This document shows, in pieces, positions 42,140 to 50,464 of a DNA stretch of 64,000 nucleotides; positions within the stretch are counted from its first letter, which is position 1; each line of letters starts with the position of its first letter. Source of the stretch: Tumebacillus flagellatus (GTDB taxonomy: Bacteria > Bacillota > Bacilli > Tumebacillales > Tumebacillaceae). The stretch is taken from the NCBI RefSeq assembly GCF_000714935.1, contig NZ_JMIR01000006.1, positions 102,542 to 166,541 on the forward strand, given 5' to 3'. A program made the translations under genes and the position numbers. Under the pieces are notes generated by a model that made no database searches, was not told the origin of the DNA, and saw only the letters and a list, made by a program, of their open reading frames with translations.

Positions 42140-43285
42140 GTGAAAAGAACAGCAGTCGAGTTTCGCAACGTCACCAAATCGTACGGTGACAAAGTGGTGA
42201 TCGACAACTTAAACCTGTCGATCCCGCAAGGCCACATCGTCGTGCTCGTCGGCCCGTCCGGGTGCGGCAAGACGACCACGATGAAGATGATCAACCGCCT
42301 GATCGAGCCGACGTCGGGCGAGGTGTTCGTGTTCAACCAAGACGTGCGCAAACCGGACCGCGCCGAACTGCGCCGCCGCATCGGGTACGTCATCCAGCAG
42401 ATCGGCCTGTTTCCGCACATGACGATCGCGGAGAACATCTCGCTGGTGCCAAGGTTGACCAACGGCAAGAAAGGTCATGATCTGACCAAGATTGATCAGT
42501 TGCTGGAACTGGTCGGGCTTGATGCAGCCTCGTATCGTGACCGTTACCCGGCGGAGTTGTCCGGGGGCCAACAGCAGCGCGTCGGCGTGGCGCGCGCCCT
42601 GATGGCGAATCCGCCGATCATCTTGATGGACGAACCGTTTTCCGCGCTGGACCCGATCACGCGCGAACAATTGCAAGACGAACTGATCCGTCTCAACGAA
42701 GAACTGCACAAAACCATCGTATTTGTCACGCATGACATGGACGAAGCGTTGAAGATCGCCGACACCATCATCATCATGGGCGGCGGTCGCGTCATCCAGC
42801 AGGGTTCACCTGACCATATTCTTCGTCATCCGGCCAACGAGTTTGTCCGCGGCTTCTTGGGAGAGAAACGCCTCTCTTCGCACCGCTCGCACACCGTCGC
42901 CGACGTCATGCTGCCCAACCCGGTCAAGATGAGCCGCTACAAAGGTCTCGCCGAAGCGGTGCAGACCATGCAGCGCAAACGCGTCACGTCCATTCTGGTC
43001 GCCGACCAAGACGGCCGCTACCGAGGCATTGCCGACACGAGCGACATCTACAAACGATTCCACGAGGAGTCGATGACGCTGGGCGATGTCATGCGGACGA
43101 ACGTGCCGACGCTCCTGCCCGAGATGCCGCTCTCCGAAGCGATCTCGCAGGTGCAAAACGCCCCCTTCGGACATGTTCCCGTCGTCAACGCCGAGGGCAA
43201 ACTGGTCGGGTTGATGACCCGCGCTTCCCTCGTCGATCTGCTCGCGAAGCCGTATCTGGAGGAGGCGATGGCAAGTGGTGAATGA
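42140..43285 (+). CDS. OpuC-type osmolyte ABC transporter, ATP-binding subunit with CBS domains
   Basis: The 381-residue protein has Walker A GPSGCGKTTTMK, Q-loop IGYVIQQIGLFPHMTI, signature LSGGQQQRVGVARAL and Walker B IILMDEPFSALDP, followed by a C-terminal pair of CBS domains (VADVMLPNPVKMSRY; VPVVNAEGKLVGLMTRASLV), which in OpuA/OpuC sense ionic strength or nucleotides. GTG 140 bases into the leader region (42140) is chosen since GGGAGGGG lies 10 bases upstream. It is the first gene behind the c-di-AMP riboswitch. Confidence 0.92.
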   Translation: MKRTAVEFRNVTKSYGDKVVIDNLNLSIPQGHIVVLVGPSGCGKTTTMKMINRLIEPTSGEVFVFNQDVRKPDRAELRRRIGYVIQQIGLFPHMTIAENISLVPRLTNGKKGHDLTKIDQLLELVGLDAASYRDRYPAELSGGQQQRVGVARALMANPPIILMDEPFSALDPITREQLQDELIRLNEELHKTIVFVTHDMDEALKIADTIIIMGGGRVIQQGSPDHILRHPANEFVRGFLGEKRLSSHRSHTVADVMLPNPVKMSRYKGLAEAVQTMQRKRVTSILVADQDGRYRGIADTSDIYKRFHEESMTLGDVMRTNVPTLLPEMPLSEAISQVQNAPFGHVPVVNAEGKLVGLMTRASLVDLLAKPYLEEAMASGE

Positions 43286-43931
43286 ATGGTTGACGACGTT
43301 TGCTGACCGTTGGACCGACATCGTGGATTCGAGTTTGCAACACATCACGCTTTCCTTGATCGCGCTGTTCTGGGCGATTCTCATCGCGGTGCCGCTTGGC
43401 ATCCTGCTGACGCGCTACCGCAAGCTCGCAGGGCTCGTGATGGGCATCGTCTCCGTCTTGCAGACGATCCCGAGCTTGGCGTTGCTGGGCTTTCTGATTC
43501 CCGTCTTTGGCATCGGGTCGGTTCCGGCGATCCTTGCGATGGTCGCCTACGCGCTGCTCCCGATCTTGCGCAACACCTACACCGGCATCCTCGACGTCGA
43601 CGCGCCGCTGCTTGAAGCAGGTCGCGGCATGGGGATGACGCGCTCGCAACAGCTTCGCATGGTGGAACTTCCGCTCGCCCGCCCGATGATCTTCGCCGGC
43701 ATTCGCACGGCGACCGTCATGACGATCGGCGTGGCGACGCTCGCGTCGTTCATCGGGGCCGGCGGCCTCGGCGACTTGATCTTGCGCGGGATTTCGATGG
43801 TCGACACCGGCGTGATTCTGGCAGGCGCGATTCCGGCTGCGGTGTTGGCAATCCTGTTCGACTTGTTGCTCGCTTGGGTGGACCGCATGGTCACGCCGAA
43901 AGGGCTGCGCATTCGCAAAGAAGTCAACTAA
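43275..43931 (+). CDS. OpuC-type osmolyte ABC transporter, permease subunit
   Basis: The 218-residue, six-helix protein has the permease-ATPase coupling loop EAGRGMGMTRSQQLRMVELP and the motif SVLQTIPSLALLGFLIPVFGIG typical of OpuCB/ProW. GTG 43275 follows GGAGG and overlaps the ATPase gene by 11 bases. OpuC operons usually have a second permease gene after the binding protein; none is present here, so this subunit probably forms a homodimer. Confidence 0.92.
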   Translation: MVNEWLTTFADRWTDIVDSSLQHITLSLIALFWAILIAVPLGILLTRYRKLAGLVMGIVSVLQTIPSLALLGFLIPVFGIGSVPAILAMVAYALLPILRNTYTGILDVDAPLLEAGRGMGMTRSQQLRMVELPLARPMIFAGIRTATVMTIGVATLASFIGAGGLGDLILRGISMVDTGVILAGAIPAAVLAILFDLLLAWVDRMVTPKGLRIRKEVN

Positions 43932-43951
43932 GGGAGAGGGGATCAAACATT

Positions 43952-44866
43952 TTGAAAAAACGTACCCGTAACGTTCTGACAGCAGGTATTTTGACGCTCG
44001 CGCTCGCCGGACTCACGGCGGGCTGCTCGATCGGAACTTCGAAAAGCGCGGACGAAATCACCGTCGTCGGCAAAAACTTCACCGAACAAGACATCATGGC
44101 GAACTTGGTCTCTGAGATGCTGGAGAAGAACACCGACCTCAAAGTCAAGACCAAGTCCTACCTCGGCGGCACCGACGTCTGCTTCTCCGCCATGAAAAAC
44201 GGCTCTGCCGACGTCTACGTCGAATACACGGGCACCGGGCTCGTCAACATCATGGGCGAGACCGTGATGAGCGACCCGGACGCGGTCTACCAAAAAGTCA
44301 AAGACGAGTTCCCCGGCAAGTACAAAATCGACTGGCTGAGCCCGATCGGCTTTAACAACACGTACGCCATCGCCGTCACGCAAGAAACGGCGCAAAAATA
44401 CAACCTCAAGACCGTCTCCGATCTCAAAGCGCACCAAGGCGAGATCGTGTTTGGCACCGAGCAGGAGTTCCTCGACCGCGACGACGGGTTGAAAGGCATG
44501 AAGAAAACGTACGCCCTGAATTTCAAAGACGTCAAAGCGATGGACCCCGGACTGAAGTACCAAGCGCTGACCTCCGGAGATGTACAAGCGATTGACGCGT
44601 TCACGACCGACGGCCGCTTGGCGAAAAACAACCTCGTGCTGCTCGAAGACGACCAGCACTTCTTCCCGCCCTACTACGCCGCGCCGATCGTGCGAAGCGA
44701 AGTGCTCAAACAGCACCCGGAAGTGGGGGAAGTCTTGAACAAACTCGCGGGCAAAATCGACGAAAAGCAAATGGCGGAACTCAACGCCGCAGTCGACGTC
44801 GACAAGAAAAAAGCCAGCGACGTCGCCGCCCGCTGGCTGGAAGAACAAGGCCTCGTCAAAAAATAA
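43952..44866 (+). CDS. OpuC-type osmolyte-binding lipoprotein
   Basis: The 304-residue protein has a lipobox signal (LALAGLTAGC) and a type II binding-protein fold of the OpuAC/ProX group: VVGKNFTEQDIMANLVSEM, a gap of secondary pocket residues in VYVEYTGTGLVNIM, and AIDAFTTDGRL. The family binds betaine, choline or carnitine through aromatic residues. Start TTG 43952 (MKKRTRN) follows GGGAGAGGGG. It is the last gene of the riboswitch-controlled operon. Confidence 0.92.
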   Translation: MKKRTRNVLTAGILTLALAGLTAGCSIGTSKSADEITVVGKNFTEQDIMANLVSEMLEKNTDLKVKTKSYLGGTDVCFSAMKNGSADVYVEYTGTGLVNIMGETVMSDPDAVYQKVKDEFPGKYKIDWLSPIGFNNTYAIAVTQETAQKYNLKTVSDLKAHQGEIVFGTEQEFLDRDDGLKGMKKTYALNFKDVKAMDPGLKYQALTSGDVQAIDAFTTDGRLAKNNLVLLEDDQHFFPPYYAAPIVRSEVLKQHPEVGEVLNKLAGKIDEKQMAELNAAVDVDKKKASDVAARWLEEQGLVKK

Positions 44867-45013
44867 TCCGGCACGCAAGCCTCGAACACGAGCATCCTCA
44901 ACAAGGCTAAGAACTGACCTTAAACCGGAGTAAAAAGCATTCCCTGCGATGCTGACAGCACGCCGGAACCGGGTTTCATCAATCGAAATCCCATTGCAAG
45001 TCCTCGAAGAAAC

Positions 45014-45052
45014 AGGTGTACTCGGCAGCCGTGCCGTGTACACCTCTTTTTT
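45014..45052 (+). terminator. Terminator after the osmolyte transporter operon
   Basis: AGGTGTAC (45014-45021) pairs with GTACACCT (45038-45045), followed by CTTTTTT. The region between 44867 and 45013 shows no gene. Confidence 0.85.
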
Positions 45053-45121
45053 GAAGGTACTGCCGCTTTTCTTGTCGAATACCATATATTAGAAATCCCT
45101 TGACACGGGAGGTGGCTTTTT

Positions 45122-45310
45122 TTGAACACTCTCTTCGCCCTGATCATCATCTTGATTGGCGTACTTAATGTACTGTTCCCTCAAGCAGCTTGGTATCTGC
45201 GAGCCGGTTGGCAATTCAAAAACGCCGAACCCAGCGACGCCGCCCTGATCATGGGGCGTGTGTCGGGCGTGATCGCCATCCTCATCGGCATTGTCTTTCT
45301 GTTTCCGTAA
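45122..45310 (+). CDS. Small DUF6199-like membrane protein (62 aa)
   Basis: The protein has two hydrophobic helices (residues about 3-24 and 45-62) joined by WYLRAGWQFKNAEPSDAALIM, the pattern of the DUF6199 family of small Firmicute membrane proteins. TTG 45122 is preceded by GGGAGGTGG and a T-run. The family's function is unknown. It lies alone between two transporters. Confidence 0.75.
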   Translation: MNTLFALIIILIGVLNVLFPQAAWYLRAGWQFKNAEPSDAALIMGRVSGVIAILIGIVFLFP

Positions 45311-45351
45311 GCAACGGTTCGTTCCCTGACTCGCATGTAAAGGAACAATCC

Positions 45352-45380
45352 TTGACATCTATGCAACGGAGGGCTACACT
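45352..45380 (+). promoter_or_regulatory. Sigma-A-type promoter of chrA
   Basis: TTGACA (45352-45357), a perfect -35, is 17 bases from TACACT (45375-45380), ending 40 bases before the chrA start. Confidence 0.7.
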
Positions 45381-45420
45381 CCAAGCAACTTCTCTGATTG
45401 GAAAGGGTGTCTCACCTCCC

Positions 45421-46584
45421 ATGAACGGCAAAGCCCTGCTCGAAGTACTCGCCGTTTCCTTCCGACTCGGTCTGACTTCCTTTGGCGGACCGACCGCCCA
45501 TCTCGGGTACTTCCGAGCCGAATACGTAGAAAAACGCAAATGGCTGGACGAGCGCGCCTATGCCGATCTCGTGGCGTTGTGCCAAGTCTTGCCGGGGCCT
45601 GCCTCATCGCAAGTCGGCATCGCGATCGGTTTGCTGCGGGCGGGGTGGATCGGCGGCATCCTCGCTTGGATTGGATTTATGCTGCCGTCGGCGCTTGCCT
45701 TGGCGATTTTTGCTTGGCTGCTCCAAGGAAGCAACATCGGCGAGCCCGGCTGGCTGCACGGATTGCTGGCGGCGGCGGTCGCGATCGTGGCACAGGCGGT
45801 TTGGGGGATGGCGAAGTCGCTCGCGCCCGACCGTCCGCGCGCCACGCTGGCGCTCGGTGCCGCGATTCTCACGCTCGTGTGGCCGTCCGCGTGGGAGCAG
45901 ATTCTGTTGCTCCTCTTCGCGGGGTGGATCGGGTGGCAGTGGTTGCCGAAGCCTCTCATGCAAGTGATTCCGACGCCCGGCGCGACGCTCTCCAAGCGCG
46001 GAGCCGTGATCTGCCTGACGGTGCTTGCGGTGCTCCTGCTCGGATTGCCTGCTTTTCGCCACACAGTTTCCTCGCCGTTTCTCGCGCTGTTTGACAGCTT
46101 CTTTCGCGTGGGCTCGCTGGTGTTCGGGGGAGGTCATGTCGTGTTGCCGATGTTGCAGTCGGAAGTCGTGGCACCCGGCTGGATGAGCGACACGCAGTTT
46201 CTCGCCGGATACGGAGCGGCACAGGCGGTGCCGGGGCCGCTTTTTACATTCGCGGCGTACTTGGGCGCGGTGATCTCCGGCTGGAAGGGGGCACTCCTCG
46301 CCACGCTCGCCATCTTCATGCCATCGTATTTGCTCGTGGCGGGCGCGTTGCCGTTTTGGTCCAGACTGCGCGTGATGCCGAACGTCCGGGGCATTCTAAA
46401 CGGCGTCAACGCAGCCGTCGTCGGCCTGTTGCTGGCGGCGTTGTACGACCCGGTGATGACCCAAGCGATTCACAGCCCGTTCGATGCGGCGCTTGCGCTG
46501 TTTGCGTTCGGACTGCTGATGGTGTGGAAACAGCCGTCTTGGGCGGTCGTTCTCGTCTGCGGAGTACTGGGAGCCCTGCTCTAG
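45421..46584 (+). CDS. chrA: Chromate transporter ChrA (fused two-domain form)
   Basis: The 387-residue protein holds two homologous CHR domains. Domain 1 has the signature FRLGLTSFGGPTAHLGYF and CQVLPGPASSQVGIAIGLLRAGWIGG; domain 2 has FFRVGSLVFGGGHVVLPML and AQAVPGPLFTFAAYLGA. CHR proteins expel chromate coupled to protons; not all members confer resistance. ATG 45421 is used, AAAGGG lies about 13 bases upstream. It has its own promoter and terminator. Confidence 0.94.
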   Translation: MNGKALLEVLAVSFRLGLTSFGGPTAHLGYFRAEYVEKRKWLDERAYADLVALCQVLPGPASSQVGIAIGLLRAGWIGGILAWIGFMLPSALALAIFAWLLQGSNIGEPGWLHGLLAAAVAIVAQAVWGMAKSLAPDRPRATLALGAAILTLVWPSAWEQILLLLFAGWIGWQWLPKPLMQVIPTPGATLSKRGAVICLTVLAVLLLGLPAFRHTVSSPFLALFDSFFRVGSLVFGGGHVVLPMLQSEVVAPGWMSDTQFLAGYGAAQAVPGPLFTFAAYLGAVISGWKGALLATLAIFMPSYLLVAGALPFWSRLRVMPNVRGILNGVNAAVVGLLLAALYDPVMTQAIHSPFDAALALFAFGLLMVWKQPSWAVVLVCGVLGALL

Positions 46585-46591
46585 CTTCCTG

Positions 46592-46627
46592 AAAAAGACA
46601 TGCCCTTTGCGGGGGCATGTCTTTTTT
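46592..46627. terminator. Terminator between chrA and ytaF
   Basis: AAAAAGACATGCCC (46592-46605) pairs with GGGCATGTCTTTTT (46613-46626), usable in both directions by the converging genes. Confidence 0.9.
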
Positions 46628-46659
46628 CTTGTCCTGGTTGCAGACCGGTCTTGGCTTCG

Positions 46660-47295
46660 CTAGAGAAGCGCGTGCATCGCGATGAACAGCAGAATCACGC
46701 CGCTGATGACCGTGCTGAATTGCCCGATGTTCAGCGAGCCGATTCGAAGGCTTGCTACTTTGTTTCCGAGCAGCATGCCCAACCAGATCGCCAAAAAACT
46801 GAACACAGCCGCCGACAACGAAATTTCCAGCGCGGACAGATGAATCAAGCCGGCGCCCAATCCGTTGCTGAGCGCGTTGAGCGACACGGCGACGCCGAGC
46901 ACCAACGATTCAAGAAAACCGATCTCCCCGGACGCGTCAAGGTCCGCTTTTTCCGGCGACTCCAAGTAGCCCGTGATCGAGCGGGGTTTTGTGGAGTCGG
47001 GCTGTTGCTGCCTCTTCTTCTTGGGCAGGGTCAGCAAGATGATGCGCAGGCCGATGACGAGCAACACCAACGCGCCGGCGATGTTCGACACCGCGCCCGG
47101 CAGCACGACCGACATCCAGCTGCCCGCATGAATGCCGATCTCGCTGAAGCAAAACGCGATGATCGAGATGATGAAATTCGCAAAGAATCGGATGCGGATT
47201 CCTCGAATTCCGTATGAAACCCCGACCCCAAAGTTGTCAATGCTGGAGGACAAGGCCAACAACAAAATTGTACCCCAAGTCATCCAAAGATCCAT
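46660..47295 (-). CDS. ytaF: Sporulation membrane protein YtaF
   Basis: The 211-residue protein is related to the manganese exporter MntP, with two three-helix halves. Helix 1 has LLLALSSSIDNFGVGVSYGIRG and the second half ESLVLGVAVSLNALSNGLGAG, the family's paired Asp/Asn motifs. YtaF is a sporulation-linked membrane protein in Bacillus; its transport role is not proven. ATG 47295 follows GGGAGGGG. Confidence 0.9.
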   Translation of the reverse strand: MDLWMTWGTILLLALSSSIDNFGVGVSYGIRGIRIRFFANFIISIIAFCFSEIGIHAGSWMSVVLPGAVSNIAGALVLLVIGLRIILLTLPKKKRQQQPDSTKPRSITGYLESPEKADLDASGEIGFLESLVLGVAVSLNALSNGLGAGLIHLSALEISLSAAVFSFLAIWLGMLLGNKVASLRIGSLNIGQFSTVISGVILLFIAMHALL

Positions 47296-47389
47296 GGCTA
47301 CCCCTCCCGATGCAGTTGGCACTATGCTATACAGAGAGGCGCGCGAACGTGACTTGCACGTGTGAAAAAAAGGAGGCTTTTGCCCATTT

Positions 47390-48610
47390 ATGAACAAAAC
47401 CCCGCTCTTGCGCAATCCCTATCAGAAAAAACTGCTCCTAAGCGCCGGCCTCAGCTGGTTGTTCGACGCGATGGACGTCGGCATGATGTCCTTTCTCGCG
47501 GCGGCGCTTGCGGTGGAATGGCACCTCGGCGCGCAGCAGGTCGGGACGTTGACGGCGATCAACTCGATCGGCATGGCGGTCGGAGCGGCGGTCGCCGGGT
47601 CGTTGGCGGACCGCTTCGGGCGGCGCACCGTACTGGTCTGGACGCTGTTGATCTTCTCGGCGGCGAGCGGCTTGTCGGCGCTCGCCACCGGATTTGTGTT
47701 TCTGTGCTTCCTGCGCTTCTTCGCCGGATTCGGACTGGGCGGAGAACTGCCGGTTGCCTCCACGCTGGTCTCCGAATCGTTTCAAACGGGAGAACGGGGC
47801 CGCGCCGTCGTGCTGTTGGAAAGCTTCTGGGCGGGCGGCTGGATTGCAGCGGCGTTGATCTCGTACTTCGTCATCCCGAACTACGGCTGGCGAACGGCGT
47901 TTGTGATCTCTGCGATTCCGGCGCTCTATGCGCTCTACCTGCGCCGGGCGATCCAAGACTCGCCGCGTTTCACGGCGCAAGAGACGGTACAGATGCCATT
48001 TCTTAGGCGACTTGCCAGCGTCTGGTCGGCGAACTATCTGCGCTCCACGATCATGCTCTGGGTGCTGTGGTTCACCGTCGTTTTTTCCTACTACGGCATG
48101 TTCCTCTGGTTGCCGACCGTCATGGTCATGAAAGGCTTCGGGCTCGTGAAAAGCTTCCAATACGTCCTGATCATGACACTCGCCCAACTGCCGGGTTACT
48201 TCACCGCCGCCTATCTGATCGAGCGCTTGGGGCGCAAGTTCGTGCTCGTCTTGTATCTGCTGCTGACGGCGGCGAGCGCGATCTGGTTTGGCACGGCGGC
48301 GACGCAAACGTCGCTGATCGCGGCGGGCATCTGCCTGTCGTTTTTCAACTTGGGCGCGTGGGGGGCGATGTACGCGTACACGCCGGAGCACTATCCGACG
48401 GCGATTCGCTCGACCGGCGTGGGGCTGGCGGCGGCGTTTGGACGGATCGGCGGTGTGATCGGCCCGTACGTAGTGGGCATGCTCGTCGCACAAAAAACGC
48501 CCCTGACCACCATCTTCCTGATCTTCTTCGTCGCCATCGTGATCGGCGCTTTGGCTGTGCTGTTTCTCGGCCCGGAGACCCAAGGCACCGATGTCGACCT
48601 CACGACCTAA
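47390..48610 (+). CDS. niaP: MFS permease, niacin transporter NiaP-like
   Basis: The 406-residue, 12-helix protein is close along its length to Bacillus NiaP (YceI): AGLSWLFDAMDVGMMSFLAA, GLGGELPVASTLVSESF, VLLESFWAGGWIAAALISYFVIP, VVFSYYGMFLWLP and YTPEHYPTAIRSTGVG. That supports niacin/nicotinate uptake, although other aromatic-acid carriers share the fold. AAAGGAGG precedes ATG 47390. No NiaR operator was identified in the 94-base region shared with ytaF. Confidence 0.82.
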   Translation: MNKTPLLRNPYQKKLLLSAGLSWLFDAMDVGMMSFLAAALAVEWHLGAQQVGTLTAINSIGMAVGAAVAGSLADRFGRRTVLVWTLLIFSAASGLSALATGFVFLCFLRFFAGFGLGGELPVASTLVSESFQTGERGRAVVLLESFWAGGWIAAALISYFVIPNYGWRTAFVISAIPALYALYLRRAIQDSPRFTAQETVQMPFLRRLASVWSANYLRSTIMLWVLWFTVVFSYYGMFLWLPTVMVMKGFGLVKSFQYVLIMTLAQLPGYFTAAYLIERLGRKFVLVLYLLLTAASAIWFGTAATQTSLIAAGICLSFFNLGAWGAMYAYTPEHYPTAIRSTGVGLAAAFGRIGGVIGPYVVGMLVAQKTPLTTIFLIFFVAIVIGALAVLFLGPETQGTDVDLTT

Positions 48611-48623
48611 CGAATGCGAATGA

Positions 48624-48653
48624 AAAAATCCCGCCGATGCGCGGGATTTTTTT
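48624..48653 (+). terminator. Terminator after the niaP-like gene
   Basis: AAAAATCCCGC (48624-48634) pairs perfectly with GCGGGATTTTT (48641-48651), loop CGATGC. Confidence 0.92.
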
Positions 48654-48715
48654 CGTGGAATCCACTATGATAGATGTACTTTACCAGATTCCATAGATTG
48701 GGAAGGAGCGAGACG

Positions 48716-50464
48716 GTGAGGCAAGCCTCCTCTTTTGAAAAAATTCAAGTTTGTGCCCGCCTGATCCAGCAAGCGGACCCGAGACAATCGAAGTTGTTCT
48801 ACAGTTGCTTCGCGGTCTACACGGCGTTGGTTCTGTTCGAGCCGTTCGGGATGCGGGCGTTTCTGAATCGATGGGGCGACGGGACGGAGAGCATGCTTTC
48901 GGCGATTGGGTTTTTGACCGCGATCATGCTGTTGCGCCAGTTGTTCGGCACCGTCGAATTGCTCGCTCGCACGAGGTTGCAGGACGCGCTGCCGCCGCTG
49001 TACGAACGAAAACTTGCCGAGAACATGCAGCGCTTGAGTTTGGAGCAAGCAGAAGACGCGGGTGTGCAGGACCTGCTGTTCAAAAGCAAGAGACTGAATC
49101 TTGCGAAGGCGGGGGTCAACGCGTACAGCGTGCTGTGCGACGCGCTGTCGCTGGCGGTGATTTTGGTCTTGGTGCTGGTGTTTGGGAACGGGTTGGCGGC
49201 GGGAATGGTGTTGTTGTTTACGGCGTGGGGTGTCTATGCGCAGACTGTGCAGACGAAACGAACGGCAGACCTCGTCCGTGCGCAGGGAAGTGAGCAACGC
49301 TTGCTCGACCGGCTGTTTCGCTTGGGGATCGAGCGGGAGTCGCACATGGAGATACGGGTTCTCTCGGCGAATGACTTCTTACGAAAACGTTGGAAACAAC
49401 ACATGAACATGCTGGTCGAAGCATTGGCGTCCCGCGAGCGGCAAGCCGCATGGCGAACCACCCCGCCGGTGCTGGTGTATTTTTTCTTGCAAGCCTTGTT
49501 GGCGGCGTTCGTCGGCTGGGGGGTGATTCGGGAAGGCGGGACGGCGGGGGACTTTGTTTTTTTGTTCACGCTGGTGAATTTGTTCGGCGACTTGGCGACG
49601 GGCTTCTCCGGGAAGCTGAACGTGTTGATTCGAGATGCGCGGATGGCGGAAGACCTGTGGCAGTTCCTGAACCTGCCAGCAGGTCTTCGTCCGAAAGCGG
49701 TCACCCAACCCCTTCCGGAAAAAAACGCCGTCGTCTCCCTGCGCAACATCTCCTACCGCTACCCGAACGCCGACAGAGCGGCGTTGCAAGAGATCGACTT
49801 GACGATCTATGAGGGCGAAACGCTTGCGATCGTCGGCGAGATGGGCAGCGGCAAGTCGACGTTGGTTAAAGTCCTTGCGGGACTGTTGCCCGTCGAGACG
49901 GGGGAAGTGGTGTGGAATGCGGAGACGGTGGCGCTGGGCGCTACATTTCCGGTGACGTCCGTGTTTCAGGATTTCAACCGCTTCCACATGACCGTACAGG
50001 AGAACATCGGCTTGGGTCATCTTGCAGATCTCCAGAACAAGGAGCGAATGAAGAAACTGTTGCAAGACCTCGGCTTGCCGCACGATTTGGAATTTCTACA
50101 GAAGCAATTGGGCACTGAATTTGGCGGGGAAGACCTGTCTGGCGGGCAGTGGCAGCGAGTGGCGATTGCTCGTGCGCTTTTGAAACCGCACCGGCTGGTG
50201 ACGTTTGACGAACCGACGGCGGCGCTGGACCCCAAGGCCGAAGTGGAGTTGATCGAACTGTTTTTGCGGCTTGCAGAAAACCAAGCCAAACTGATCGTGA
50301 CCCACCGCCTCGCCGCGGTCAAAAAAGCGGACCGCTCCGTCGTCATGGAGCGTGGCCGGATCGTGGAAATCGGCACGCACGAGCAGTTGATGAGCCGAGA
50401 CAGTCGGTATCGAGACCTGTTTGAGAGCCAAGCGAGCTGGTACGCCGAGGAGGTGCCGAGATGA
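48716..50464 (+). CDS. ABC exporter half-transporter A (membrane plus ATPase domains)
   Basis: The 582-residue protein has an N-terminal transmembrane domain (about 1-320) and an ATPase domain with Walker A GEMGSGKSTLVK, signature LSGGQWQRVAIARALL, Walker B RLVTFDEPTAALDP and switch histidine in IVTHRL. All catalytic residues are canonical. GTG 48716 follows GAAGGAG by 7 bases. It overlaps the next half-transporter by 4 bases, so they form a heterodimer. Substrate is unknown; no biosynthesis genes adjoin. Confidence 0.92.
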   Translation: MRQASSFEKIQVCARLIQQADPRQSKLFYSCFAVYTALVLFEPFGMRAFLNRWGDGTESMLSAIGFLTAIMLLRQLFGTVELLARTRLQDALPPLYERKLAENMQRLSLEQAEDAGVQDLLFKSKRLNLAKAGVNAYSVLCDALSLAVILVLVLVFGNGLAAGMVLLFTAWGVYAQTVQTKRTADLVRAQGSEQRLLDRLFRLGIERESHMEIRVLSANDFLRKRWKQHMNMLVEALASRERQAAWRTTPPVLVYFFLQALLAAFVGWGVIREGGTAGDFVFLFTLVNLFGDLATGFSGKLNVLIRDARMAEDLWQFLNLPAGLRPKAVTQPLPEKNAVVSLRNISYRYPNADRAALQEIDLTIYEGETLAIVGEMGSGKSTLVKVLAGLLPVETGEVVWNAETVALGATFPVTSVFQDFNRFHMTVQENIGLGHLADLQNKERMKKLLQDLGLPHDLEFLQKQLGTEFGGEDLSGGQWQRVAIARALLKPHRLVTFDEPTAALDPKAEVELIELFLRLAENQAKLIVTHRLAAVKKADRSVVMERGRIVEIGTHEQLMSRDSRYRDLFESQASWYAEEVPR

